Below are positions 1-12,172 of a DNA stretch of 64,000 nt, one piece after another. Both the position numbers and the translations under genes were made by a program. This stretch comes from Paramecium pentaurelia (Eukaryota; Ciliophora; Oligohymenophorea; Peniculida; Parameciidae), in the NCBI GenBank assembly GCA_905183005.1, contig CAJJDO010000032.1, positions 310,001 through 374,000 of the forward strand, given 5' to 3'. How positions within the stretch are numbered: the first letter of the stretch is position 1; each line of letters opens with the position of its first letter. The notes under the pieces were generated by a model. That model was not told where the DNA came from and made no database searches. It was given only the letters and a program-made list of their open reading frames with translations.

Positions 1-873
1 AATCCAATGAATGAAGTGAGCATCCTTATGATATGGGTCAGCTAGTCTTTCTAATGGTTGATTGAATGTTCCATCCTTAAATATGTATATAAAGAATACC
101 CAATGTGCAACGTGTGTTGAACGACCATGCCACTTCTTAAGAATATGTAAACACCAATTTGTATCATTATATAATAAATGAGCTGGTTGTTTTGCTCTCC
201 AAGCAAGAGATTCTGATATTCTATTCTAAAAGGTAGGCATTTCCAAGAAATTTAATGCACTGCATACATTATGATATTGATTAATATCTTTGCTATATTC
301 ATATTAATTCTCAATTACTTTGTAAATCTATCCGATTGTGTAGATATTACAATTTTACCATGATAAGGTAAAATAGATGAAAAATGATCACTCAATTTAG
401 CTAAGAAGATCCACATAACAAATACTCTTGCATAAAAATTACGTAGTGGTAACTAATTTATTAATATGATAATTATATACTTCTCTCAAAACTAAATATC
501 CTAATCCAAATCCAGACAACCATTTAGTAACTGTCCATTCTCTCCAATAAGTATGATTTGGTTTTATGTAAATATATTTGTTAATGAATTCTTCACATGT
601 ATATGATTAGAATGGTCTTGCTAACTAAATTTATCTAATATTATTATTACTTTTGATAAATCCTTCTTATATCTTTCACTTGCTTATAAAAAGAATTCTT
701 TCTTGCTTCTATTAAAAACTGGTGAAAAGTTTTCATCATCAAAATCCAAAGATTTTAATTCAATATTTGCAATCATTTTATCATCATAGGCATCCTTTTT
801 ATATTCATTTAAATATTACTTATTCCTCTTAGGTTGGATGCCATAATTTTGCTTTTCCTTATACGATAGGCAT
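1..873 (-). CDS. Conserved hypothetical membrane protein, C-terminus beyond window
   Basis: Read on the minus strand from ATG at 873 with TAA/TAG as Gln. Four short introns (25, 26, 28 and 23 nt by my reading) keep the frame open to the left edge, so the end of the protein is missing. The visible part is about 255 residues. It starts MPIVQGKAKLWHPTQEEQ, has an acidic N-terminal third, then one or two hydrophobic helices around residues 95-135 (WLSGFGLGYLVLRE and FVMWIFLAKL), then a conserved-looking Trp/His-rich tail with WCLHILKKWHGRSTHVAHW. I do not recognise the family. The Trp-rich, weakly hydrophobic character would suit an organellar membrane-associated protein, but that is a guess. It diverges from the adaptor gene starting at 1476. 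Confidence 0.7.
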
Positions 874-1475
874 AAATATTAAATTAAATAATTATATGAT
901 ATTCCAAAAATTTTATCTTTGTAAATATCTGTTAAGCATTAACAAAATTTTGTAATTTTACTTAAATCTAATTCAAAAACTACTATTTTCAATATAACAG
1001 TAGAAAATATTAAATGAATTAAATTTTAATGAAATAATTTCCCTATTGATGTCTATTCATTTAATAGGAAAAAAGATAAAGATTTACATTTCAATTTTAA
1101 CATTTTTTTAATAAAGTCAATAGAAAATAATTGAATAAAAAAGGAAAAAAGGTTTATATTAAAAATAAAAAATTTCTAAGATTGGGTTAATAATAAAATA
1201 ATGTAAATATGATCTATAAATTTTCAGAAGTAATATATTTTATAAATATCTTCTATAAAAATCTTTTTTTTAAATGTTAAATAATAGATAAATGTGAATT
1301 ATAGAAATTTATTTGTCATAAAATATTTTTTTTGGAATTCTTAACAATTTTGATATTTTCTTATTAATGCATTATTTTCATTGATAAAAATGGCTATTAT
1401 ATATATAATCAATATAATTTTTATGAAGATGAGTTAAAATTGATTTAAAAATTCTATTAATAATTTGATTTTATA
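874..1475. other. AT-rich divergent intergenic region
   Basis: About 600 bp between two divergent genes, so it should hold both 5' regions. I see only AT-rich sequence with T and A homopolymer runs, no open coding-like frame, no RNA gene and no clear repeat. Confidence 0.6.
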
Positions 1476-3860
1476 ATGGTTGTTACAAATGAAGAAATAA
1501 TGGAAGGTTTTTTAGGAGAGAATGCTCTTGAAAATTTAGCAGATAAGCTAAAGAGTGAGAATGAAGCAAGCAGTTTCAAACAAGTAGTGGAAACAATTTA
1601 AGATTTATTCACATTAAAAGGACAATCAAAATAGAAATATTTTGCAATGAAAGTAATATATTTAATCAAAGAATCAAGCTGATTATGCTATTGAGTAAGA
1701 AATAACTATTCATCAACAGTATCATTAAGGCAAAGAATCTATTTGATATATTTGAAGAACATGCATTATGTGATAAATAGAAACCTTACGAATAGAGAGG
1801 ATTAAAAATATTTGGGGTTAATGAGGGTAACATAAATTGATTGAATTTAAATAGATCCAACCTTTAGTTAGCGTTTTTATGATATTTTGATGGAATGCAT
1901 TTCATATTGGGGAACAAAATATGCTGCTGATTAGAAGGGTAATCCAACGATATTTGCGAGACTTCTTGAAAAGTTATACAACTAAGGATTCAAACCGAAA
2001 ATTGAATTATAATTGTTTGAATTAACTGAAGAATAAAGGGAAAAATTAAAAAGTTATAGTATGCCAACTGAATAATAAAAATAAAAAATCGATATGAATG
2101 ATATTAGTAAAGAGGAATTGAACAAAATGTATCAAGAAATGTTTAGTTAAACTAATGATTTGGTTGAGAGTTTAGAATAGAATTTAAAAGGAGAAGATTA
2201 AGCAACAGAGATTATGGACTAATGTAAACTGTTAATTTATTTTAGTGATGGAAAATGCTTGTAATGATGCTGAAAAAATAAAACAAAATTTGGATTTATT
2301 GTAGGCTAAACAAAATTAATTAGGTGAAGGTTAAAGAAAGCAAGTTGGTTATAGATTTAAAATAATTACAACTTTAATTGAAGCTAACAAAAATATGCGT
2401 GAATAAGGATTTACCAATGAAAACTATTAGAATTTTCGTTATGAAGTCTTATTAGCAACAAGAGAAATTACTGGATCAGAAAAACCAAAACCACCTGCAA
2501 ATTATGCGAAACCTACTTAATAATAACCTTAATAATAATAAGTTAATACATAACCTGATTAAAGATTTTAATAGTAATAGATTCCAAAACCACCTCAATA
2601 TTCTGAAAAGAGATAACCTCCAACTTAACAATATCCTACAAGGAAAGAACCAGAAATTTAAAAATAGATCTAATAACCTATTTATTAACCTCCATTATAA
2701 CAAACCTAATAATATAATAGAGCACCATAACCATAAAAATAGCAATAAACTAAATAGTAGAATTAACCTTATTAACAACCAGAAAGGTATTTACAATAGG
2801 CCCCTCCTTCTTTTAAAAAATTACCTATAAATAAATCACATGAGCATTTTTAAAGTCCGAATAAAGGATAATTTGAAGATCAATTTGATAATAGAAGTTA
2901 AAGTTCATAGTTTTCAGGGAAAGATTTTTATATGAAAGGACAATTAGGATTGGTAACAAAAAGTTATGAAGGTTAATTTATTCCTTATGATGATAGAAAT
3001 TTTTCTATTTTTGAAGAGATTTATAATCATAAAGGATTAAATAGAATAAAAAGAGCAAATTTAAGGAAAAGATATTCAATATTTGAATCTCCAGAAATTC
3101 AAATTGGATTTGATTCAAATTTAGTTTATCATGAGATAACAAATCGTTATTATTTAAGAATTCGTTTATGTTTTGGAAATAAAACATAATAAATATTATA
3201 AAATTTCTAAATTTCATTTGAAGGAGATTCTTGTATGGGTTTATGGACATAGGATCCAATTCATTAACATAGTTAAATTATATAAAAGGATTAATAAGGA
3301 AGGATGATATTGTATCCAAATAAATAGTTAAATGTTCCAATTTGTTTAAATTATAATCGTGTTCCTTATGAAATAATTTCAGGAACATTTAGTTATGAAA
3401 TGGAAGATGAAGCAAAAATGTCTCATTTCATTGTACCTTGTTTATTAACTAAATTTATGAATTTTAGAGATACAACTATAGATTCTTTTAAAGCAAGATG
3501 GGAGTATAAATCAAAAAGTATATTAAAGACAGAGTAACTACTTCTAAATCGATAAATAGTTAAATCAAAAGATGATTTGATTAATAGTTTTGGATCTAAC
3601 AATGTGTTAATTTTAAGTGGAGAAGATACTTAAATCAATGAATGTAATTAATATTGTAGATTTTAGTGGATAAAGAAATGATTGGTGCTGAATTTGGTTT
3701 AGCATTTACATTAAGTAGTCCATAAATAGAATTTTTACTGAAAATAATTATATTCCCAAATCAAACAGTAATATTTCAGATAATACCTTATTCATCTTAT
3801 TAAACTTAAGCTGAAGCATTTTTGAATACTCTAGTATTTATATTTTGTTAACCTGATTGA
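1476..3860 (+). CDS. GGA/AP-2-like clathrin adaptor: VHS/GAT-like N-terminus, Q/P-rich linker, alpha-adaptin ear
   Basis: 761 residues after removing introns 1653-1678, 1827-1854, 2224-2245 and 3644-3666. Residues 1-130 form a helical VHS-like region and about 150-300 a GAT-like helical region. About 319-425 is a Gln/Pro-rich linker spelled largely with TAA and TAG. About 490-761 match the appendage (ear) of the alpha subunit of AP-2: a beta-sandwich part with IQIGFDSNLVYHEI, then a platform part with VPCLLTKFMNF, ARWEYKSKS and MIGAEFGLAF. Such appendages bind accessory proteins of clathrin-coated vesicles, and VHS/GAT regions bind membrane cargo, ubiquitin or ARF. The role in vesicle budding at Golgi, endosome or plasma membrane is inferred from family. 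Having an alpha-type ear on a monomeric VHS/GAT protein rather than a gamma ear is unusual. The ear call is strong; the VHS call is moderate. Confidence 0.8.
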
Positions 3861-4030
3861 CTTATTATTTAATTTAATATAAATATAATTGTTATTTAAT
3901 AAGTAGATTGTTTATATATGGGATATGTAATAGTATAAATGACTCTAAAAAACTATTTACTAATTTGACTATTTATTAATATGTATATGATTTATATTAA
4001 TAAATAAGAGATTTTCCTAAAATATAAATA

Positions 4031-5334
4031 ATGAATGAGCTCAATATATTGCAAAAGATTGGGAATGGAGCATTTAGTTAAGTCTACTTGGGCACTTACA
4101 AGAGTAGGTAAGTTGCAATCAAGGTAAGTGTGGAGAAGTAAGTTAGGTGTTGGATAAATCAGTTCCCAGTTATTGTGAATTGTTTAATCGTGAAGTAGAA
4201 ATACTAGAACAACTGTAACATCCTAATTTAGTGAAGTATATTGCAGTATATTCTATAATTATTATCAAAGAGTTATGAAACATTTGACAAATTATATATC
4301 ATAATGGATTATGTAGAGGGTTCAAATTTGACAGAATTGAGCAAATCCAATTTGAGTGAAGAGATGATCAAAAGTATAATCAAATAATTACTTATTGTTT
4401 TAACTTATTTACATAATAAAGACATTACTCATAGAGATATCAAGCCTGGTAATATGGATTATAAATTTAGATAATATCTTGGTTGGACTTGATGGCAGAG
4501 TCAGATTAATAGATTTTGGATTATCTTAACAATCAGAATCTAAAATCTCATATGATAAATGTGGAACTCTTCTATTCATGGCTCCAGAAATGATATTAAA
4601 AATGCCATATCTAAAAAGTGTAGATATGTGGAGTATTGGAATTATCTAATATTTATTGTATGAGAGGAAACATCCTTTTAATTATGAAAATCTTATAGAG
4701 AGCATCTAATCATATAATGTCAACTTCACTATCATGGATAAGTCAGCATAGAACTTTTTCAAAAAATGTGCTGCAATCAATCCTGAAGCTAGAATGTCAG
4801 CTGAACAGGCTCTTATGCATCCTTGGATTACTGGAGAAGGAGATTTAGGATAGCCCATCACTATACATGATAGAATGGCTATTTTTTAAAATAAATAAAA
4901 GTTAATCTGTTTGATAAATGCTCTCTCATTTATTAAATATTGTGCTTCATTTGTTAAAGCAATTAGATTAATTATTCCCTTAAATGAATAAGTCTCTTAA
5001 TAAGAGATTACTATTAGATAACAGAATTAAGATGCTACTCAAAGAAAATCTACATCAAGGATAAAGTAAGCCAGATCAACTAGTTAATTATTCTTTGAGA
5101 CAAATGTTGCTAGTCCATTTAAGAAATAATCTCCATTTCGAATTACTTAACAAAGATAATCACAAACAAAATTGTTGTAACATTCTAATTCTATGCAACT
5201 TGCTCAAATGGCTAAAAGAGGATCATTAAATAAATTACCGTATTATTGTATTTTATAAGGATATTAGCCCACTTAATTCTAGTAATTCACCAATAGAAAA
5301 GAGAAGAACTAATATCAGAATGCGTTAACTTTGA
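4031..5334 (+). CDS. Serine/threonine protein kinase, CAMK/ULK-like
   Basis: 401 residues with four introns (4124-4146, 4246-4270, 4449-4470, 5240-5267). The catalytic domain fills residues 5-260: glycine loop IGNGAFSQVY, VAIK lysine, catalytic loop HRDIKPDN, DFG metal site as LIDFGLSQQ, activation segment CGTLLFMAPE and the DMWSIG helix. All catalytic residues are present, so it should be active. The C-terminal 140 residues are Gln/Ser-rich with no domain I recognise. The ATG lies only eight codons before the glycine loop, which leaves little room for another start. The substrate cannot be told from sequence. Confidence 0.9.
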
Positions 5335-5599
5335 TACATAATATTATTTATTAATAAATACAGATTTCTATTGTCTCATTAAATAATATTTTTTAATTTA
5401 ATTTCTATTTTTTATTGTAAAATTATAATATTAATATAGTCATATCTCTTTTGGATAAAACAAAAATACAATTTAATAAATTCAATCTTTAATACTTTTA
5501 TACAATTTTGAGTTTGTGTTAAAAATCAAAATAATATTTGAATAAAAACTCCCTATTGTGAAGAAAGACAACTTTTAATTAATTTATTTAAATTTAAAC

Positions 5600-6588
5600 A
5601 TGTATAGAACAAGTAATTAAGCTTATGGAAGTGCCGTTGTTACAAGAAATAAAGAGCAGATGAGTTAAAAGACTTATGATGTAGATCCGATAAGGATTGG
5701 AATTGAAAATATTGGCAATACTTGTTACATGTATGCAAGAACAATAAGCATCCTAGAAACTCAATGTTACAATGTTTATTCAATACTCCTGCCATTAGTA
5801 CAGCTATGAAGTAGTATAAAGACAATAAAAACAGCACTGAGTTGTTTAAACAATTTTATAAAATATGGTTTAGCATTCAAGCAGGAATAGAACCTGAACA
5901 TAATGACATAATTCAATTTAAAAAATTAATGAACTAGCATAAAGAGTTTGATAATTTTAATCAATAAGATTGCATTGAATTCTTCCATGTTTTTTTGGAT
6001 TTTGTAAATACAGCCTTTCTTACATAACCTTTCTTTGGTTAATTGACTTATTAAATAAATTGCTAAAATTGTAATAACTCTAGCAAATAAACTGAACAAT
6101 TTATTAATTTATCCATCTACATATAGTAATCATGTAGACTTAGTCAATTGCTCTTTGACTATTTCAAACCAGAATAATTAAACTCTTAAGAAAAATGTAA
6201 AAAATGTCAAAAGACAAGTCCTTTAATAAGAAAAACAAATTTGAGTGCTACTCCTATGGTGTTAGTAATTTAGCTAAAAAGATATGATTCAAGACAAGCC
6301 AGATCTAATAATGCTATTGAGATAGAATAAAATCTTATTCTTAAAGGATTTTGTGATTAGTCTCCTTAGTATAAATTATATGCAGTTATCAATCATTAAG
6401 GATACAGTATCTAAAGTGGACATTATACATGGTAAATTAATTAAATAAAAAATCATAGTTTAATAAAGGGGAAAGACTGTTGGTATAACTTTAATGATTA
6501 AAGAGTTTCGGAATACTCAAATAAAGTAGTAGATGATGAATTATTAAAATCGTAGAACTCCTATGTATTATTTTATCAGAGACAATGA
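5600..6588 (+). CDS. Ubiquitin carboxyl-terminal hydrolase (USP/UBP family)
   Basis: 320 residues, one intron (5731-5756) inside the catalytic Cys box. Removing it gives GNTCYINSMLQCLF, the USP signature with the nucleophilic Cys near residue 42. Two C-x2-C pairs (CQNC, CKKC) in the middle fit the finger region. Near residue 265 lies the His box SGHYTW, followed by WYNFNDQRVS with the third triad residue. The protein ends soon after at VLFYQRQ, as typical catalytic cores do. It is close to the minimal size of a USP and has no extra ubiquitin-like or zinc-finger domains. It removes ubiquitin from conjugates by thiol hydrolysis; the targets are unknown. Confidence 0.9.
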
Positions 6589-6891
6589 ATGTAATTAATA
6601 TATTTTGTTATCATTTTTCATACTCTGAATTAATCATTTTAATTATAAAGTGTTTTATCAATAATATAGAATTGAGATAGTTAAATTATCTCTTTTTCTG
6701 TTTGTTCAGACAATATATATAAAAATAATATTAACTTTAAGATTTTTATTCAATAAGTTAATTATTACTTTTATATAGTAAAATAAAATAAAAATATATG
6801 ATTAATGTTATTTTATAATTTAGTAAGATTATCTAATTATAAATAATATTAAATTATTTGTTTATTAAATTAGCTTGGAAAAAAGTATAAG
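6589..6891. other. Convergent intergenic region
   Basis: About 300 bp between the converging USP and kinesin genes. It is AT-rich, with no coding-like frame seen on either strand. Confidence 0.5.
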
Positions 6892-9462
6892 TCATTTTAA
6901 CTATTTTTTTCTTGCCGCCATCTGTGCTGCCATCTAATTTCTGGAATAAATGAGTAATTCATCCTCTTTGAATCTCAATTTTCCTTAAAGTAGACTTTCA
7001 TTATTTGGTATTACATGTACTTCTTCTCTTAAATTTGATTCTTCAACAGATGAAGCAGCTTATTATTCAGTCAAAGAAGATATATCATTAAATGGATTTT
7101 ATTAAAATTTACGACTTTAAATTAATGTAGAAACATTAACAGATGGAGAATGATATATTGGTGGAGGTTCAGTTGGTTTTACAACTTTTATTCCTTAGCC
7201 ATATGTGCCAATCAATTTTTCTATTTTCTACTTATATTTATCAGACATTGTTTATGATGGAATATTTAAACTACTTGAAAATTTTTTCATTTAATTAAAA
7301 CTAAAATCAGTTTCAGAGCAATAAAATTTTTCAATTAGATCACAAATCTTTTATGGAGATTTATACATAGTTCCTTTATCATTAATTAAATGATATAACT
7401 ATTGTTTAATTCCTTCCAAATAAATATCAGAGGCAATATCAAATTACTTAATTTCATATAATTAATTTAAAAGTTATTTGATTGTTATCAATAAATATGC
7501 TAAACCTTTAGCCCAAACTTAAATTTCTTTTTATCTATATTATTCAAGTATTTTTTCAATAATATAATTATAACGCATATCAGAATATTGTTTAAAAGCC
7601 TAAACTAAATAATGAATATCTTAAGTAAAACTCTTAGCAAGATCTTTAATTTATTCTTTATTACCATCTAAACATTATTCAACTTTTTATTAATCAATCT
7701 CTTAAGATTATATTTATTCCATCATCATTACTTAAATTTCTTTTGGGAATTAAATAGTTTAATAATATGTACTATCTTGTAAGAACTTTTCTGCTAAAGC
7801 CTACTTTTCTTAAAGCTAACAACTGGATAAATTACTGAAAGTATATTATTTTAGTTTTAGTATAATATTGATAAGAAATTTTAAGAAATCTTTGTCTTAT
7901 TATTTTGATTATTAATTTTATAAGGATTATTGTTTTTATTATTATTCTTAAAGATCTTTTATAGTTTCTTTTAATTCAGCTATCTATTTTAATAAATCAC
8001 CATTGTCTAAAGTTTCTTCATCTTAAATTGGTATTATTTTTTATGGTCTCAACACTACATCCTTACACCTTTAGGCAAACATCAATGTTTAAAGAGTTTC
8101 ATTAGTACTTTCAGCTAATTTTGTGATTGTACATATAAGAGAAATTTATGATTCTCCAGTTAAATAACCTTATAAAGTTCTAGTTAATTTTGATTCTCTA
8201 TATGGAACATGTTATTAATTAGGTTATCCTAAAGCAGCAATTACATTTCCTAAAGCTGATAAAGATTCATTTATATAGGTTGCTTCATCAAGTCTTAAAC
8301 CTTTAGACAATGACTTTTTATTTCTTTCACTACCAGCTAAATCAATAAAAGCAACTTTTGAACATATAACTTTATCTTAAACTTACTTTTTTATATAAAT
8401 TGTTAAAAGTGTATGAGATCTTGAAGAATTGACATTCATTACTTGAGATGCTACTACTCTATTTTTTATCCCAAAAGAAACTAATTATATTCCATCATTT
8501 TAATCTTCAATAGAAATTTAGACAGCACCTTATATATATGGAATGGAATCTTTAGATTCTCTTATTTACAATTATTATCCATTATTGTTTAATAGATCAT
8601 ATATTTTATCCATGTATATCTATATAAAACTCATTTCAATTTTAAAATTACTACCATTTTCATTTTACTCTCTAATCTATTAAAATATATCAGACATAGC
8701 CAATTATATAACTCCTTTTGATTATTCAAGTAATCCCATAGTATGAGTCTTACCAGATCCTGTTTATCCATATACAATTACTACTCCATTTGCTCTTCCA
8801 GCAATACAATCTGATACAATTTATTTACTAGTTAAATTATACACTTCCTCTTAAGATGAATTATCTAGAATAGTATCAAATTCAAATTATCTATTTGTAT
8901 CCTCAAATGTATGGACTGCTAAATGTTAATTAGATAATTTCTTAACTACAGATTTCTCATTTGTTAGGTTTGGCTTTATTCTTATATAGATTTAAACTTT
9001 TTCTTTCTGTTTATTAACAATATTAGTATGAATAGGTATATTTTTCTCTATATTCTATGAAATGAATTAATGGTTTATAGGAGTAGCTGGACTAGGAACA
9101 CTTTATTATTTTGGAGGTGTTTAAGCATTGATATGTGTTATTTTAGGAATATAGTTAGCTTTTAAACTACGTTGATAGATGGTCTAGAAATCAGAAGTTT
9201 ATTTGACTGGAATTTCTTATTCAACAGCTGTTTATGTTTGAGATCTACCAGTTGCTCCACTTCTCTTGGAAATTAGTTCCTATTGCCAAAAAGTAACGTT
9301 GTATAAATACAGTGATGATTGTTGATGTTTAACGGGTAGGCTAAGTATCAATTGGTGAATGGAATCTAGATTACGATTTTTAAGTTTCTTTTAATGGCGT
9401 TTTTGTTCTTTATATTGGTGATTTGTTTGGTGTTTTATTTGGTTAAGGAGACAAGTCAACAT
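6892..9462 (-). CDS. Kinesin motor protein with long N-terminal extension
   Basis: 856 residues, apparently intronless. The motor domain covers about residues 150-475: P-loop YGQTGSGKTHTMG near 235, switch I VNSSRSHTLL near 340, switch II IDLAGSERN near 377. It therefore should bind ATP and microtubules. The N-terminal 150 residues are Gln/Thr-rich and low complexity. After the motor come helical stretches and a Pro/Ser-rich tail ending QMAAQMAARKKQLK. The start at 9462 is the first ATG in an open frame, and no other in-frame ATG exists before the motor, but it lies only 36 bp from the divergent centrin-like start. I cannot assign a kinesin class. A role in cilia, basal bodies or cortical transport is likely in a ciliate but not shown. 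Confidence 0.88.
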
Positions 9463-9465
9463 TAA

Positions 9466-9485
9466 GAAATAAAGGCCTTTATTTC
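9466..9485. promoter_or_regulatory. Perfect 20-bp palindrome in a 36-bp bidirectional promoter
   Basis: GAAATAAAGGCCTTTATTTC equals its own reverse complement over all 20 bases. It fills most of the 36 bp (9463-9498) between the kinesin and centrin-like start codons, which diverge. A symmetric element shared by two cytoskeletal genes is a natural candidate for a dimeric regulator site or a bidirectional initiation site. Its function is inferred; only the symmetry and position are seen. Confidence 0.5.
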
Positions 9486-9498
9486 ATTTTATAAATTA

Positions 9499-10046
9499 AT
9501 GTAACCAAAGAAATCTTTTGTTGCTCTTGCTCCTGGACCTATTAAATTTAATATAAAGTCATATGAAAGACCAGGATTCACAGAGGAAGAAATTAAGGAA
9601 ATTAAGGAAGCTTTTGATATATTTGATGAAGATGGGTAAATATTTTTGAATAAATTTAAAGTGGTGGAGAAATAGATCCAAGAGAATTAAAAACAGTAAT
9701 GGCATCATTGGGTTTTGCAGCTGATGAATAATTATTAAATAATTTAATTGAGATTGCATAAACAAATAAGAAGGATGGAAAAATAGATTTTGATGAATTT
9801 TTAGATCTTATGACAGTTCGATTATCAGATATTAAATCTAAAGAAAATTTAAAAGAAGTATTTGATCTTCTTAAACCAAACGAAAAAGGTTGTTTAGAAT
9901 TGGAATCTTTGAAATAAATTTGTAGGGAAGTTGGTGAAAATATAGATGAAAATGAATTAAATGAGATGTTAAAACGAGCAGACTTTGATAAAGATGATAT
10001 GGTGAATTTCGAAGACTTTTATAAAATTATTACTTATTAAAAATGA
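9499..10046 (+). CDS. Centrin-like EF-hand calcium-binding protein
   Basis: 173 residues, one 26-nt intron (9636-9661) inside the first EF loop. The basic N-terminal tail and four EF-hand units match the length and layout of centrins. Loop 1 reads DEDGGGEIDPRE and is a complete calcium site. Loops 2 and 3 lack the first Asp and should bind poorly. Loop 4, DFDKDDMVNFED, is nearly complete. Helices such as FTEEEIKEIKEAFDIF are typical of centrin. Centrins are calcium-responsive contractile proteins of basal bodies and of the Paramecium infraciliary lattice. The gene diverges from a kinesin. Confidence 0.9.
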
Positions 10047-10316
10047 ATTAGATATTCAACATATTATATTTATAAGTTAATAAATTTTAGAATAATATAA
10101 TTTTATTAGTTTAAATATATTATATATTCAATAATATTGGTATACTAATATATATATTTAAATTTTAATTAGTTTATCTTATTATATATGTAAGTTATTA
10201 ATTGATTTATTTCATTTTTTTAAAAGTATCATTTATTAATAAGATTAAGTTGATAATAAATTAAAAAAAAATGTTAGTCGTTTTTGTTAATACAATTTTT
10301 TTCATAATTATTTTTA

Positions 10317-11443
10317 ATGAAAACAGTGTTGCTTATTGCTTTGATCACTATAGCATTCACTGCTAGAGTTTAGTAAAAGAATATGGCAAAAATCACAACT
10401 GATTTGAAAAAAAGCACTTATGGAAATGCACTCCTTCATTTAGTTGAACTTCATTCAATGGCTGGAGGACCTGTATAAGAATTGATTGATGCTATTGAAG
10501 AGCTTATTAATGACCTTGAAGAAGAATTAGATGAATTAGAATTTAATTTCTAATAAAGAACAAATGAACATAATTCATTAGTCATTGGATATGAATAAGA
10601 TATTTAGGATGCTGTAATTGGTAACATAATTAAATAATAATTTAGATGTTAATAATACATAAGATACCTTGGATAACTTACTTTTCCCAAGAAGAGAATA
10701 ACTTTAAGTTAGAATTGAATAAATTCAAGAAAATTAGGAAGCCAATAGAAAAAATTATGATGAAGCAGTACTTACTAGAGAATAAGAACATGAAGATTTT
10801 GAATTTTAAGTTGCAGAATTAAATGATGCTACAGCTGCTGTTGATGATGCTCTTGCCCTTCTTTCATCACTTACAAATCCATCACTTCTCTAGATTAAGA
10901 GATTCTAAAATTCATTGAAAAATATTGAATCCAAAATTAAATCTAGATCTAAGATGGCACCTATGATCAAAGCTCTTATCACCTTAGCTTCTAATTAAAA
11001 CTTCTCAGATTAAGGAGTTATTGGTTAAATTGTAGATGCACTTAATGAATTCAGAAATGCTATTGTTGATTCAATTAATGCTTAAACAGCTGCTGAAGCT
11101 GATGCTTAAGCTGATCATGAAGAATATTTAGAATAATTAGATGCTGAATATGCAGAATTCTAAAGACAAATCAATAGAGTTAATGTTGACTTGACAGCCA
11201 CAAATGGTAATTAAATAAAAATTAATCAAATTAGAAAAAATCGACTAATTAAGTGAATTTAGAGATTAAAGAGAAGCTGATAGAAAACAATATATTGCAG
11301 AACTTGAGTTAGAAAATAACACATATGCTGAGGAAACCGATATTTACACTAACTTAAAGAATGAATTCACAAGAGAATTAGGAATAAGTGAATAAGCCTT
11401 ATCAGTTGTCTAAAGTGCTGACTTTACCAACATTTAAGTTTGA
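10317..11443 (+). CDS. Trichocyst matrix protein precursor
   Basis: 357 residues with introns 10621-10645 and 11207-11234. A signal peptide (MKTVLLIALITIAFTARV) opens the protein. The rest is acidic and helical with coiled-coil heptads and Ala/Asp/Glu-rich stretches (LIDAIEELINDLEEELDELE), the character of the Paramecium TMP family that crystallises inside trichocysts. These precursors are cut during granule maturation, and the two helical halves here are consistent with that. Strong codon regularity and a clean signal peptide fit high expression. The product would enter the ER and dense-core secretory granules. Confidence 0.9.
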
Positions 11444-11545
11444 GAAATAAATTTAAATTTCTTATTATTATGCACAAATATATTTTATATATCTTAAAAT
11501 AAATTCTTTTTTAGTTTAACATATTTAACTATTTAAAGTTGATAA

Positions 11546-11779
11546 TCATAGTTTAGAATATATTTTGATAACTTTACAACTCTATACAATAAGCTTTTTT
11601 CTCTATTTCTCCTAAATAGGACTCAATTCTAAATCCGATAAAGGCTCTACTGGACTTTCCTTGGGACTATTTTTTTAAATATATTATTACTGAATTTTAG
11701 GAGAATCAGGCTCCTTATTAAAATAATTTAAGTATTCTTAATATGTCATGGCTGATTGTTGTCTTAATCTAATATCCAT
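11546..11779 (-). CDS. Small hypothetical protein
   Basis: 77 codons from ATG at 11779 to TGA at 11546-11548, no intron needed. The product is Gln/Lys-rich with Ser-Pro pairs (DSPK, NSPKESPVEP) and a basic tail. It has no domain I recognise. Two SP/PE-rich segments could be phosphorylation sites. It lies convergent to the trichocyst gene, with about 100 bp between. It could be a real small gene or a chance ORF. Confidence 0.4.
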
Positions 11780-12172
11780 ATTAGTTTTTATATTATTAAT
11801 TATGATTAAAGAAACTAGTAAATTATATACAACCCCTATTAATTATCAAAATTATCAATTATCTCTTCTTAAATTTCATAAATACTTAACTACTTCATAT
11901 TTTTAAATTAAAATAGAGAAAATATTATTCGACTGAATTTCTTTCAAGCTTTTTATATTCAGAATTGAATTAATTAATAAAAGACAACCTATATTAGAAA
12001 TTTTGTATATAAATGTGATTTATTAATTGTTCTTAAATAGTCTGAATTAGAATATTTAAATACAATCATATATACATTATAAAATTAGAAACCCAAACAA
12101 TACATATATAAATGAAGATTAACAATAATGCAGATAATGATATAATGAATCCAAGTTATATATTATTAAATT
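11780..12172. other. AT-rich intergenic region
   Basis: About 390 bp between divergent small genes. A short ATG-started frame at about 12112 stops at TGA and seems to be 5' leader of the gene at 12173. Nothing else recognised. Confidence 0.45.

Noticed and set aside
2504..2830. Asn-rich 108-codon plus ORF in the standard code
   Set aside because: It is an out-of-frame shadow of the Gln/Pro linker of the adaptor protein; the TAA-rich frame is the real one.
7100..9450. Possible introns in the kinesin gene
   Set aside because: The frame stays open and domain-like from ATG to TGA without removing any, so none were added.
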